From Phycisphaerales bacterium (GTDB taxonomy: Bacteria > Planctomycetota > Phycisphaerae > UBA1845 > UTPLA1): a stretch of DNA of 64,000 nucleotides. Under the pieces are notes generated by a model. It was given only the letters and a program-made list of their open reading frames with translations, was not told the DNA's origin and searched no databases. Of the stretch, positions 53,682-61,933 are shown in pieces (the first letter of the stretch is position 1; each line of letters opens with the position of its first letter). Location: NCBI GenBank assembly GCA_022360095.1, contig JAKSDK010000487.1:1-64000 (forward strand), given 5' to 3'. Made by a program: the position numbers and the translations under genes.

Positions 53682-54602
53682 ATGACGGCTCGACGAACAC
53701 GACAGGCATTTACACTGATCGAGTTGCTCGTATCCGTTGCGATCATCGCGATTTTGATCAGCCTCATTGCCCCGGCGATGTCAGCCGCGCGCCAACAGGG
53801 CCGCGCCGCCAAGTGTCTCAGCCAACTGCGCGTACTCGGCCAGGGGCTCACCATGTATACGCTGGAGAACCAGGGCATCCTCGTCCCGGGGCGATTGCCT
53901 AAAGTGGACGATGAAAGTTGGTTCGCGGACATCAAAGGCGGGCGAAAATATCGTCCAACCTTCCTGGCCATGATGGGCAGCAACATCGGCACGGCCCCTT
54001 TCGATGATCCGATGCCCTACCGCACGACGGCGGATCGTTTCGGCCAGCCCGGTGACCGGCAGAACTATGCTGATCCGATTTTCGTTTGTCCCAGCGTCTC
54101 TGATTGGACGGACGAACGAAACGGCAGCTATGGCTACAACTATCAGTTCCTCGGAAACTCGCGCCTTCGCGACCCGGACGACGATGCATCGTTCAAAAAT
54201 TGGCCGGTGATGGCGACGCGCATTCGTGATACCGCCAACACCGTCGTAGTTGCCGATTGCATGGGCACGGCCGCCGCATTCCCGCCGGAAGCGCGCGGAA
54301 GCTATGAAAACAACGCCCGAGACGACCACCGTTGGGGCAATGAAGGCTTCAATCTTGATCCGCCAAACGTAGACCCGGCCAACGGCGAAATGGCAGGCTT
54401 CTCCTCCAGGCACCGTTCGGCCGCCGACCCGCGCCATCGCAATCGTGCAGCTGTCCTGTGGCTCGACGGCCACGGCGACGCGCAGACACTGGAACGCCTC
54501 GGTTACGAGCTTTCCAAAGACGGGACCGTCGGTTTCAACGGCGACAATGCACGGTGGTCGGGCACCGGACGGAATGTCGCGTGGACGCACGCGATCGACT
54601 AA
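53682..54602 (+). CDS. Type II secretion/pilin-like pseudopilin with H-X9-DG end
   Basis: The 306-residue product begins RRTRQAFTLIELLVSVAIIA, a type IV prepilin N terminus with cleavage before Phe and Glu at +5. Instead of a short pilin body it has a long beta-rich C-terminal domain ending in HRNRAAVLWLDGHGDAQ, the H-X9-DG signature of planctomycete and verrucomicrobial pseudopilins. The family is very expanded in these bacteria and probably supports secretion or a surface structure. A GGAAAAC lies ahead of the ATG. It directly follows the giant lipoprotein gene with 43 bp between them. Confidence 0.82.
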   Translation: MTARRTRQAFTLIELLVSVAIIAILISLIAPAMSAARQQGRAAKCLSQLRVLGQGLTMYTLENQGILVPGRLPKVDDESWFADIKGGRKYRPTFLAMMGSNIGTAPFDDPMPYRTTADRFGQPGDRQNYADPIFVCPSVSDWTDERNGSYGYNYQFLGNSRLRDPDDDASFKNWPVMATRIRDTANTVVVADCMGTAAAFPPEARGSYENNARDDHRWGNEGFNLDPPNVDPANGEMAGFSSRHRSAADPRHRNRAAVLWLDGHGDAQTLERLGYELSKDGTVGFNGDNARWSGTGRNVAWTHAID

Positions 54603-54648
54603 TCGTTCGCCCAAAGCACCTCCGTTCGCAACCCCCCGTCACTCCATC

Positions 54649-54678
54649 AAAGCCCCGGGCAGGCCTGCCCGGGGTTTT
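54649..54678. terminator. Bidirectional terminator between pseudopilin and GMC genes
   Basis: AAAGCCCCGGGCAGG and CCTGCCCGGGGTTTT form a 15-bp near-perfect palindrome. It lies between two convergent genes and can serve both. Confidence 0.75.
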
Positions 54679-54723
54679 GGCAAACATCGGGCGAGCCCGA
54701 GATCACTAGCGGGCAGGCTCTGA

Positions 54724-56481
54724 TTAATCGCTGGCCTTCGAACAGAGGTGGTCGGCAATCCGCTCACAGACGGCGGCGATGGTCAGGAATGGATTCGTGC
54801 CGAGTGACGTCGGAATCACAGAGCCATCGGCGACATAAAGGTTCGCATGACGTTCACCGGTCGCCGCGTACACCCTACCGAACTCATCCACGACGCCCCG
54901 CTCATGCGAGTCGCCCATCGGACAGCCGCCGAGTGGATGGGCTGTGATCAGCATCTGGCCGTCTGTCACCGTCCACAACGGATTGGCGATGAACTGTGCT
55001 CCGAGCGCCCGGGAATATTCGCGAAGCTCGGAGTTGATGGTTTCCAGGACCTGTTCACGACCTGAGGTGGGGCTCCAGTCAATCTCAGCTCGGCCGTCCG
55101 GATTCAGGAAGATTCGCCCGTTCGCCTTGTCGTGGCCCACGACGAGGTAAATCATCGTGTGATTTACGGCATTGTGATCGACGTACGGACGGCTCGGCCT
55201 GTCCAGCAACCGTCGCCCGGACTCGGCCGATTCGTCGCCTTCGTCGGTGTCTACCGCCGGGAGAAGCCTCAGGGAGGTCATCATTTGACCAATGAGGGCT
55301 TTGGGAATGTTCATTTCTTCGATGATAAATCGCTGAGCGAGCGGACCGTCGGGATTGTATCGGATGCCGCCGATGACCGACGGCCCCGGAGCGTTTCTTC
55401 GCCAGGGGTGAGTCGGATTGTTCCCGAAGCCCAGCACATTGACCTGATGGTCGGAGTTGTAGGCGAACCCGAAGAAATCACCGTTGCCGCCGAAACCTTG
55501 CCCCAGCTGTTTTGACAATGACAGACCGTTGGCCTGGGAACGAAGCAAGATCTCCGTCGAACCCAGTGTTCCGGCGGCCAGGATGACGTTGTCGGCCCGC
55601 AGAGTAAACGGCTGCGGCAGGCCGATCTGGCCGTAATGACCGCCATGCAGTCGCCACTCGTTGTCGGGGCGCTTTTCGATCCAGCCGACTTCGGATCGAG
55701 CATACAACTTCGCTCCGTTTGCACGGGCGTACGGCAGATAGTTCATCGCCACGGTATTCTTGGCGCCAACGTTGCAGCCGGTTAAGCAGTCACCGCAATC
55801 GATGCAGGGGCGTTGCCGGACGCCGAATGTGTTAACGCCGTCAAGATCGTAGTTGACGGTCAGGTCCAGCGCCTTGGCTCCATCCTCAGAAACGCCTCGG
55901 CCCAATGCCTGGAATTTGAGAAACGAATCCGCGCGAGGGTGTGGACTCGGTGCGAGGACCGATTTCGCCTTGTCGAAATAGGGCCTGAGCGACTCAAGCG
56001 TCATCCCCGACGGCCATTTATCAGGATCAAACACGTTCGCATCCGGCATCAACGCAACGTTGGCATTGATGAGTGAGGTGCCGCCGAGGCCACAGCCTTG
56101 GAGGACACCGATATTCCCGGAGGACCGAAACTCGTACAGTCCCAATGGGTTTAAGACGGGCGAGCGAACCGCACGGTCATAGGCCTCGGTCGTATCGGGG
56201 AACGAGCCTACGGGCCACTCTCTTCCACGTTCGAGAACGCAGACCGTCGCATCGGGTCGCGCTTCGCAGATCCTGGCCGCCAGGATCGCGCCGCCATAGC
56301 CGGAGCCGACGATGACATAATCATATTTGTCCCGACGCTGATTCCAGTCATCGGCAAGCGAAGACGGCTGATTCAGCAAAGACAGAATCGCGTCGCAGCC
56401 CGGGAAGGCCGCACCGGCCATCGCCCCCGCGCCGACGGCCAACCCTTTGCAGAACGTTCGGCGACTATGCGTTTTGTCCAA
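54724..56481 (-). CDS. Tat-exported GMC oxidoreductase, cholesterol-oxidase-like
   Basis: The 585-residue product starts with a Tat signal, SRRTFCKGLAVGAGAMAG, followed by PGC, so it may also be a lipoprotein. The FAD-binding domain begins YDYVIVGSGYGGAILAARI near residue 50. A GMC-type signature follows: GCGLGGTSLINANVALMP near 130 and, near the C terminus, LITAHPLGGCPMGDSHERG, the region of the active-site His. A four-cysteine motif CIDCGDCLTGC near 215 suggests an iron-sulfur or metal site unusual for cholesterol oxidases. The start codon is TTG; an in-frame stop lies just upstream. Substrate unknown; a sterol, alcohol or sugar is possible. It is adjacent to a tRNA gene. Confidence 0.8.
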   Translation of the reverse strand: MDKTHSRRTFCKGLAVGAGAMAGAAFPGCDAILSLLNQPSSLADDWNQRRDKYDYVIVGSGYGGAILAARICEARPDATVCVLERGREWPVGSFPDTTEAYDRAVRSPVLNPLGLYEFRSSGNIGVLQGCGLGGTSLINANVALMPDANVFDPDKWPSGMTLESLRPYFDKAKSVLAPSPHPRADSFLKFQALGRGVSEDGAKALDLTVNYDLDGVNTFGVRQRPCIDCGDCLTGCNVGAKNTVAMNYLPYARANGAKLYARSEVGWIEKRPDNEWRLHGGHYGQIGLPQPFTLRADNVILAAGTLGSTEILLRSQANGLSLSKQLGQGFGGNGDFFGFAYNSDHQVNVLGFGNNPTHPWRRNAPGPSVIGGIRYNPDGPLAQRFIIEEMNIPKALIGQMMTSLRLLPAVDTDEGDESAESGRRLLDRPSRPYVDHNAVNHTMIYLVVGHDKANGRIFLNPDGRAEIDWSPTSGREQVLETINSELREYSRALGAQFIANPLWTVTDGQMLITAHPLGGCPMGDSHERGVVDEFGRVYAATGERHANLYVADGSVIPTSLGTNPFLTIAAVCERIADHLCSKASD

Positions 56482-56531
56482 AGCTGGAACCTGCGACGAT
56501 TAAGGTCATGGGAATCACGGTGTTGGTTGAA

Positions 56532-56605
56532 CGTCCCCGACAGGAATCGAACCTGTAACCTCTGGCTTCGGAGGCCAGCGCTCTGTCCAATTGAGCTACG
56601 GGGAC
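56532..56605 (-). tRNA. tRNA-Arg (anticodon CCG)
   Basis: The minus strand folds as a complete cloverleaf: acceptor GTCCCCG with CGGGGAC, a D arm with AGCTCAATTGG, anticodon stem CTGGC with GCCAG around loop CTCCGAA (anticodon CCG, reading CGG), and T arm ACAGG-TTCGATT-CCTGT. The CCA end is not encoded. It lies between a GMC gene and the ornithine aminotransferase gene. Confidence 0.95.
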
Positions 56606-56933
56606 GATGCATTCCGTGGCATAGGCTCGGTGAGCATCTTAACGGCATACAGGTTGAGAACAAGCAATTTGGTTGGCGGGATGGGGAATGGGGATCATGG
56701 GATTCCGGTTTATCATGCTGCCGGTGCTTTTTTGCAAGGTTACGGAAAAATCCGGTGCATGCATTTGCCCATCCGTATAAACATGGTGTTATGGGGCACG
56801 AACCGCCGTCGGGGTTGACGGCTTGCGAAGGGGGGTTCATCCTGTATAGCATGGTTTGCGGAATCTGATTTGAGACCGGCAGGCCACTTGAGGCGTAGCC
56901 ATGAAATCCGGTGGCTAGACAAACGAGGTAAAC
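56606..56933 (+). other. Intergenic stretch upstream of the ornithine aminotransferase gene
   Basis: No gene is visible in these 328 bases. The only feature is a possible sigma-70 promoter: TTGCGA (56823-56828), 16 bases, TATAGC (56845-56850), about 80 bases upstream of the ATG. Confidence 0.4.
56823..56850 (+). promoter_or_regulatory. Possible promoter of the arginine/ornithine run
   Basis: TTGCGA, a 16-base spacer and TATAGC resemble a sigma-70 promoter. The leader before the ATG at 56934 would be about 75 bases. Confidence 0.4.
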
Positions 56934-58169
56934 ATGACCACGGCAATCCAAGAATCAAAAACAGCGGAACATCTGAGAATCGCGGATCAGTACGGCGCGC
57001 ACAATTATCATCCGTTGCCCGTCATCATCGAGTCCGGCTCGGGTTGCTGGGTGACAGATGTGGAAGGCAACAAATACCTCGATATGCTTGCTGCCTATTC
57101 TGCATTGAATTTTGGCTATTCCCATGAGCGGCTGATCACCGCGGCAACGAAACAATTGAATAAGGTGACGCTCACGTCACGGGCGTTTCACAACGACCAG
57201 CTCGGTCCGTTTTGCCAGGAATTGTCTGAACTGACCGGTTTCGAGGCGGTCTTGCCCATGAACAGCGGCGCGGAAGCCGTGGAAACGGCGATCAAGTGTG
57301 CCCGAAAGTGGGGCTACACCAAAAAAGGCGTCGAAGCGAACAAGGCCCAGATCCTCTGCGCCAAGGGCAATTTCCACGGCCGGACCGTCACGATCGTCGG
57401 CTTCAGCAGCGACGATCAATATCGCGAGGGCTTCGGGCCCTTCCCGCCCGGCTTTCCGACCGTTGAATTTGGAAACGCCGAGGCGCTGGAAAAGGCGATC
57501 AAGCCAAACACGGTCGGTTTTCTGGTCGAGCCGATTCAGGCGGAGAGCGGGATTCTCGTCCCGCCGGACGGTTACATGGCCAAGGTCCGTGAGATTTGCA
57601 CCAAGCACAACATTCTGCTGATCGCCGATGAGATTCAGACCGGCTTGTGTCGGACCGGTGATCGGTTCGCTTGGCAGCACGACGACGCCCCGCCGGACAT
57701 CATGTGTCTCGGCAAGGCCCTCGGTGGCGGCGTTCTGCCCATCTCGGCCATTGTGGCTTCGCACGAGGTCATGGGCGTCTTCAAACCCGGCGATCATGGC
57801 TCGACCTTTGGTGGCAACCCGTTGGCGTGTGCGGTGGCACGCGTGGCCATCGATATGATCAAGAACGACGGCCTGGACAAGCGAGCCAAGGAGCTTGGTG
57901 CACACTTTCGTTCGAAGTTGCAGGCCGTCGGAGCGCCGGCGGTCAAGGAAATTCGCGGCCGCGGATTGCTCATCGGCGTGGAGATTAAACCGAACTACCC
58001 CAAAGCTCGGTGGTTCTGCGAAAAATTCATGGAACAAGGCATTTTGTGCAAGGATGCTCATGAAGACGTCATCCGTTTTGCACCGCCTCTGGTCATCGAT
58101 CAAAAAGAGATTGACTGGGCACTGGATCGGATCGGGCCGGTGCTGCAATCGGCTGAGCCTGTGCCGTAA
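56934..58169 (+). CDS. rocD: Ornithine aminotransferase
   Basis: This class III, PLP-dependent enzyme moves the delta-amino group of ornithine to 2-oxoglutarate, giving glutamate semialdehyde. The 411-residue product has the OAT-typical start ADQYGAHNYHPLPVIIE, NSGAEAVETAIKCARKWGYTKKGV, the substrate region KGNFHGRTVTIVGFSSDD, LVEPIQAESGILVPPDGY, the PLP aspartate in IADEIQTGLCRTG and the Schiff-base lysine in LGKALGGGVLPISA. Similar class III enzymes exist, but the N-terminal and FHGRT segments favour OAT. GAGG precedes the ATG. Downstream lie the COG2403 protein and ornithine carbamoyltransferase. Confidence 0.9.
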   Translation: MTTAIQESKTAEHLRIADQYGAHNYHPLPVIIESGSGCWVTDVEGNKYLDMLAAYSALNFGYSHERLITAATKQLNKVTLTSRAFHNDQLGPFCQELSELTGFEAVLPMNSGAEAVETAIKCARKWGYTKKGVEANKAQILCAKGNFHGRTVTIVGFSSDDQYREGFGPFPPGFPTVEFGNAEALEKAIKPNTVGFLVEPIQAESGILVPPDGYMAKVREICTKHNILLIADEIQTGLCRTGDRFAWQHDDAPPDIMCLGKALGGGVLPISAIVASHEVMGVFKPGDHGSTFGGNPLACAVARVAIDMIKNDGLDKRAKELGAHFRSKLQAVGAPAVKEIRGRGLLIGVEIKPNYPKARWFCEKFMEQGILCKDAHEDVIRFAPPLVIDQKEIDWALDRIGPVLQSAEPVP

Positions 58170-58248
58170 TCGATCTTTTCAATTTTGATCGATTTTCATC
58201 GTGAAAACCTTTCTTCGGCAGCCATAGCTTTGATCTTGCGGAGGAATG

Positions 58249-59583
58249 ATGGGAAACGAACGCGAACCGATCAATGTCTTGATCATGGGCGCCGCCGGGC
58301 GCGACTTTCACAACTTCAATTGTTGCTATCGAAACAATCCCGGTTATCGTGTCGTGGCATTCACGGCGGCACAAATCCCTGATATTGAAGGACGCACGTA
58401 TCCCGCTGCGCTTGCCGGCGAATTGTACCCGCAAGGCATTCCGATCTTTCCGGAAGAACAGCTTGAAAGTTTGATTCTCGAACACAAGGTGCAGCTCGTT
58501 GTCTTCAGCTACTCCGACGTGCCGCACACCTACGTCATGCATATGGCTGCCCGGGCCAATGCCGCTGAAGCCGATTTTCAGTTGGTCGGCGCCAGGGAGA
58601 CGATGCTGCCTTCGACCAGGCCGGTGGTGGCCGTATGCGCCGTACGGACCGGCTGTGGCAAGAGTCAGACGACGCGCAAAGTGGCCGAGGTTCTCAAATC
58701 GATGGGCAAGAAGATCGCTGTGGTCCGCCACCCCATGCCCTATGGCGACCTCACGAAACAGGTTTGTCAGCGATTTGCCGAGCTCGCGGATATGGATCGT
58801 TATGAGTGCACGATCGAAGAGCGCGAAGAGTATGAACTGCACATTCAAAACGGCAATCTGCTCTTTGCGGGCGTCGATTACCAGCAAATTCTGGAGGCTG
58901 CTCAGAAAGAAGCGGACGTCGTATTGTGGGACGGCGGGAACAATGATATGCCCTTTTTCAAGCCCGATCTGCTGATTACGGTAGCCGACCCGCATCGGCC
59001 GGGCCACGAGATCGCATACTATCCCGGCGAGACGAATTTCCGAATGGCGGACGTCATCCTGATTAACAAAGTCAACACCGCCGCTGAAGAGGACATCCGA
59101 ACCGTCGAAGCCAACGCCGAAGCCGTCAATCCCAAGGCGGAGATTGTCCGCGCGGATTCCGCAGTGAATTGCCATGCCCCGGAACAGATCAAGGGAAAGG
59201 CCGTATTGGTCGTCGAAGACGGACCGACGCTCACGCACGGCGAGATGCCATATGGCGCAGCCCATGTCGCAGCAAGGGAACACGGTGCGACCACCATCGT
59301 CAAGCCCCGGACCTATGCGGTCGGCTCGCTCAAGGACACCTACGAGAAGTATCCGCACATGACCGAAATCCTCCCGGCCATGGGCTATGGAGCGAAGCAG
59401 ATCGCCGAGCTTGAGGCAACGATCAACGCCGTCCCATGCGACTCGGTTGCCGTTGGGACGCCGATCGATCTGGCCAAGCTGATCGAGATCAATAAACCGG
59501 CCGTTCGCATTTCTTATGATCTCGCCGGACCCGGCGCTGCCAGGCTGGAAAACATCTTGAGAGAACATCCACGATTCGCCTAG
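58249..59583 (+). CDS. COG2403-type P-loop protein (annotated family: cyclic 2,3-diphosphoglycerate synthetase)
   Basis: The 444-residue protein has an N-terminal Rossmann-like domain (INVLIMGAAGRDFHNFNCCYRN) with a second nucleotide-fold region starting at residue 127: VVAVCAVRTGCGKSQTTRKVAEVL (P-loop GxGKS-type), a switch-like DVVLWDGGNNDMPFFKPDL near 225 and DVILINKVNTA near 265. These match the CpgS family, whose only well-known member makes cyclic 2,3-diphosphoglycerate in a thermophilic methanogen. A compatible-solute role is unlikely for a bacterium such as this. Context points elsewhere: it lies between ornithine aminotransferase and ornithine carbamoyltransferase. Two ATGs (58246, 58249) follow GGAGGA; spacing favours the second. 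Its substrate is unknown. Confidence 0.75.
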   Translation: MGNEREPINVLIMGAAGRDFHNFNCCYRNNPGYRVVAFTAAQIPDIEGRTYPAALAGELYPQGIPIFPEEQLESLILEHKVQLVVFSYSDVPHTYVMHMAARANAAEADFQLVGARETMLPSTRPVVAVCAVRTGCGKSQTTRKVAEVLKSMGKKIAVVRHPMPYGDLTKQVCQRFAELADMDRYECTIEEREEYELHIQNGNLLFAGVDYQQILEAAQKEADVVLWDGGNNDMPFFKPDLLITVADPHRPGHEIAYYPGETNFRMADVILINKVNTAAEEDIRTVEANAEAVNPKAEIVRADSAVNCHAPEQIKGKAVLVVEDGPTLTHGEMPYGAAHVAAREHGATTIVKPRTYAVGSLKDTYEKYPHMTEILPAMGYGAKQIAELEATINAVPCDSVAVGTPIDLAKLIEINKPAVRISYDLAGPGAARLENILREHPRFA

Positions 59584-59628
59584 AGTATGCGACAGGTCGG
59601 AATGCGGCCGATTTTCGGAGACAAGCTT

Positions 59629-60561
59629 ATGAGCACTTCACTAAAAGGGCGAAACCTCGTTTCGCTGAAGGACCTAACACGAGATGAATTGAAAGCGATT
59701 CTCGAACTGGCGGCCGCCGTCAAACGAGTGCCCGGCGACTATTCGAGCAAATTCGTCAACAAGACGCTCGCGATGATTTTTCAGAAGCCGTCGCTGCGAA
59801 CAAGGGTGTCGTTTGAAACCGGTATGACACAAATGGGCGGGCACGCCATCTACTTGGCGCCGACCGACATCAGCCTTGGTAAGCGCGAAACCACGGAAGA
59901 CATCGCCCTCGTGTTGTCGCGTTATGTTGACTTGATCATGGCGCGCACGTTCGGGCACGATATCGTCGAAGACCTCGCCAAACACGCGACCGTCCCGGTA
60001 ATCAACGGTCTGTCGGATTATTCGCATCCCTGTCAAATCCTGGCGGACTTACAGACCATTGAGGAACACAAAGGCCAATTGACCGGGCTCAACTTCGTCT
60101 ACAGCGGAGACGGCAACAACGTCGCTCATTCGCTCATGTTCGGCGGCGCGCTCGCAGGCATGAACGTCACAATTGTCACACCTCGAGGGTACGAACCCAA
60201 GGCGGACGTGTTGTCCGAAAGTCGCGAGTTGGCGAAGGCCTCAGGCGCGACGATCGCAACCACCCATGATCTTCACGAGGCCGCCAAGGGCGCCGACGTG
60301 ATCTATACCGACGTCTGGGCCAGCATGGGCCAAGAGGCTGACGCCAAGAATCGCCAGGCGTTCTTCATGCCGTATCAAGTCAACAGTGAGTTGCTTGCAG
60401 CGGCGGATCCGGATTGCGTCGTCCTGCACTGTCTGCCGGCGCACTACAATGAAGAAATCACCTATGATGTCACGCGCAGCAGAAACTCGGCGATCTTCGA
60501 TCAGGCTGAAAATCGAATGCATGCTCAAAAAGCCCTCATGCTCCTGTTGGCGGGCGCCTAG
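59629..60561 (+). CDS. argF: Ornithine carbamoyltransferase
   Basis: OTC interconverts ornithine plus carbamoyl phosphate with citrulline plus phosphate. The 310-residue product has all landmarks: carbamoyl-phosphate loop QKPSLRTRVSFE near residue 46, ARTFGHDIVEDLA, the HPCQ motif in DYSHPCQILADLQTIEE near 127, GDGNNVAHSLM and the ornithine-binding HCLPAHYNEE near 264. GGAG at good distance supports the ATG at 59629 (in-frame 59587 is upstream). Whether it runs in the biosynthetic (argF) or catabolic (arcB) direction cannot be told from the sequence alone; an arginine deiminase gene nearby favours catabolism. Confidence 0.92.
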   Translation: MSTSLKGRNLVSLKDLTRDELKAILELAAAVKRVPGDYSSKFVNKTLAMIFQKPSLRTRVSFETGMTQMGGHAIYLAPTDISLGKRETTEDIALVLSRYVDLIMARTFGHDIVEDLAKHATVPVINGLSDYSHPCQILADLQTIEEHKGQLTGLNFVYSGDGNNVAHSLMFGGALAGMNVTIVTPRGYEPKADVLSESRELAKASGATIATTHDLHEAAKGADVIYTDVWASMGQEADAKNRQAFFMPYQVNSELLAAADPDCVVLHCLPAHYNEEITYDVTRSRNSAIFDQAENRMHAQKALMLLLAGA

Positions 60562-60877
60562 CTGAGATCATTCGATCGATGCGAGCGTGCGGTGCCGATA
60601 AGTCGTGTTTGTCGTACGCGAACGAGCCAAAGTCGTTTTCTCGGACCAGTCAGAATCGTGGATTCGCGGGGTTTTTTGGAGATTCTGCGACGATACGATC
60701 TAAACGGTTGACCGTTTTTCACCAGTCGTCTCAAAAGTAACCATTAATCGGGCCTAACGCATTTCGACAGAAGACCGCCATGGAAGACTTGGCCGTCTGC
60801 CTGCCTATGATCAGTTAGGGGGTTTCCCTGTTGGGTTCAGTTTTACGAAGGCGAATCCAGAGAATGGGGAAGAAGCA
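60562..60877 (+). other. Intergenic stretch after the OTC gene
   Basis: These 316 bases hold no visible gene. A short hairpin AAACGG-TTGA-CCGTTTTT (60702-60719) could be a weak terminator for the OTC run. The rest up to the ATG at 60878 should hold a promoter but no clear box is recognisable. Confidence 0.5.
60702..60719 (+). terminator. Weak terminator-like hairpin
   Basis: AAACGG pairs with CCGTTT around TTGA and runs into T. The stem is only six bases and lies about 140 bases past the OTC stop. Confidence 0.3.
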
Positions 60878-61195
60878 ATGCAACGGCTTATTCGCAACTC
60901 AATCGGATTTTTCTTAGGTGTTGGTTTTCTCACCATGGCCGGGTGCGCCTCGACCGAGCAAATCGAACCGGTCGTGCAGGGCACGCCCGCGATGCTGTTC
61001 GACCGTGACACGTCCCGGTTTGCGGCCACCAACTTCGGACGTAGTCCCTGGCCGGCAACCTTGGGTCGAATCGAAACCGTAGAAGAGACGGTCTTCGTCG
61101 AATCGTATTTTGACAACCAGGGGAATGCGACTCAGGAGCGGAACAATCCGCGACGTTGGTTTCGAAGTTATCGTGTTGGAACTCAGCTACGCTGA
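60878..61195 (+). CDS. Small lipoprotein of unknown function
   Basis: The 105-residue product starts with a lipoprotein signal (GFFLGVGFLTMAGCAS; Cys near residue 23). The mature 83 residues are rich in charged and aromatic residues (FGRSPWPATLGRIETVEETVFVESYFDNQGN) and end NPRRWFRSYRVGTQLR; no known domain is recognised. GGGGAAG lies ahead of the ATG. A strong terminator follows at 61263. It is separate from the arginine genes on its left. Confidence 0.7.
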   Translation: MQRLIRNSIGFFLGVGFLTMAGCASTEQIEPVVQGTPAMLFDRDTSRFAATNFGRSPWPATLGRIETVEETVFVESYFDNQGNATQERNNPRRWFRSYRVGTQLR

Positions 61196-61262
61196 GGAGG
61201 GTCAGGCTTAGAGGACATCGTCTGACCGTCAATGCGATCTACATTTTCTCCTTTACTGCGGG

Positions 61263-61305
61263 CATGTCTGGTTGCAAAGGAGCGCAGCCAGGCATGACCT
61301 TTTTT
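61263..61305 (+). terminator. Rho-independent terminator after the small lipoprotein gene
   Basis: CATGTCTGGTTGC pairs with GCAGCCAGGCATG (two G-T pairs) around an eight-base loop, followed after three bases by six T. Confidence 0.8.
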
Positions 61306-61329
61306 CGCAAGACAAGACGAAACGGGCGC

Positions 61330-61368
61330 AAAAAAACCGCAAGACCACGATCAGTGACCTTGCGGTTT
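61330..61368 (-). terminator. Rho-independent terminator after the RRM gene
   Basis: On the minus strand AAACCGCAAG pairs with CTTGCGGTTT, then seven T follow (61336-61330). It lies 25 bases past the stop of the RNA-binding protein gene. Confidence 0.85.
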
Positions 61369-61393
61369 CTTGATGTCGTTACCGGTGCAGCGC

Positions 61394-61690
61394 TTAGTAG
61401 CGATCTCGACGGCCGCCGCGGCCGCCACCGCCGCCACGACTCTCGCGCGGTCTCGCTTCGTTGACCTTCAGGGCGCGCCCGCCGTGCTCCTTGCTGTCCA
61501 GGGCCGCCATGGCGGCCTGTGCTTCGCCGTCGGAGTCCATTTCGACGAAACCGAATCCTTTGCTTCTTCCCGTGTCTCGATCCATGATGACCTGAGCGCT
61601 CACAACGTTGCCATGTTCTGAAAACAACTGCTGGAGATCTGAATCGCTCACGTCATAACTCAGATTTCCGACATACAACTTTTTGGCCAT
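61394..61690 (-). CDS. Small RRM RNA-binding protein with Gly/Arg-rich tail
   Basis: The 98-residue protein is one RNA-recognition motif plus a short disordered tail. RNP2 is KLYVGNLSY at residue 4 and RNP1 is SKGFGFVEM near 43. The tail is GGGGGRGGRRDRY, like cyanobacterial Rbp proteins and eukaryotic cold-inducible RNA-binding proteins. It probably binds single-stranded RNA in the cytoplasm. I use the ATG at 61690, which has GAGGAAAA upstream; an extension to 61744 runs through the leader hairpin. The leader holds a perfect inverted repeat (61715-61745) that may regulate translation. Confidence 0.9.
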   Translation of the reverse strand: MAKKLYVGNLSYDVSDSDLQQLFSEHGNVVSAQVIMDRDTGRSKGFGFVEMDSDGEAQAAMAALDSKEHGGRALKVNEARPRESRGGGGGRGGRRDRY

Positions 61691-61714
61691 GTTATTTTCC
61701 TCAATGCTGGGCCA

Positions 61715-61745
61715 ATTGACCCGTTCTTTTGCTTTCTGGGTCAAT
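61715..61745 (-). promoter_or_regulatory. Leader hairpin upstream of the RRM gene
   Basis: ATTGACCC and GGGTCAAT form a perfect 8-bp stem around a 15-base loop, ending about 14 bases before the GAGGAAAA site. It could be a binding site for the RRM protein itself or a cold-responsive fold. A second small hairpin (GGTCC with GGACC) lies further upstream. Confidence 0.45.
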
Positions 61746-61913
61746 GCGAAAGGGTCCTACCTTCGGACCACAAGGTGGGATGGCGAAAGAGAATCGCGGA
61801 GAGTGAAGCCATAGGACACGTAGCCAAGAAACTCGACCGTCGAACCAACCAAAAGGCATCATATGGGGATGGACGGCCGATGTCCAGAACAAATCTTCCG
61901 CATCCCGCCGCTT

Positions 61914-61933
61914 GAGGGGCCCTGGCGCCCCTC
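61914..61933 (-). terminator. Hairpin at the end of arcA
   Basis: GAGGGGC and GCCCCTC flank six bases directly at the arcA stop codon. There is no T-run, so it may stabilise the mRNA end rather than terminate. The rest of 61746-61913 should contain the promoter and leader of the RRM gene. Confidence 0.35.

Noticed and set aside
58093..59568. A 491-residue open frame on the minus strand across the COG2403 gene
   Set aside because: The plus-strand frame has a P-loop, a ribosome-binding site and proper length, while the mirror frame has no motif.
58249..59583. Taking the label cyclic 2,3-diphosphoglycerate synthetase literally
   Set aside because: That solute is known from thermophilic methanogens, and the gene neighbours here are arginine and ornithine enzymes.
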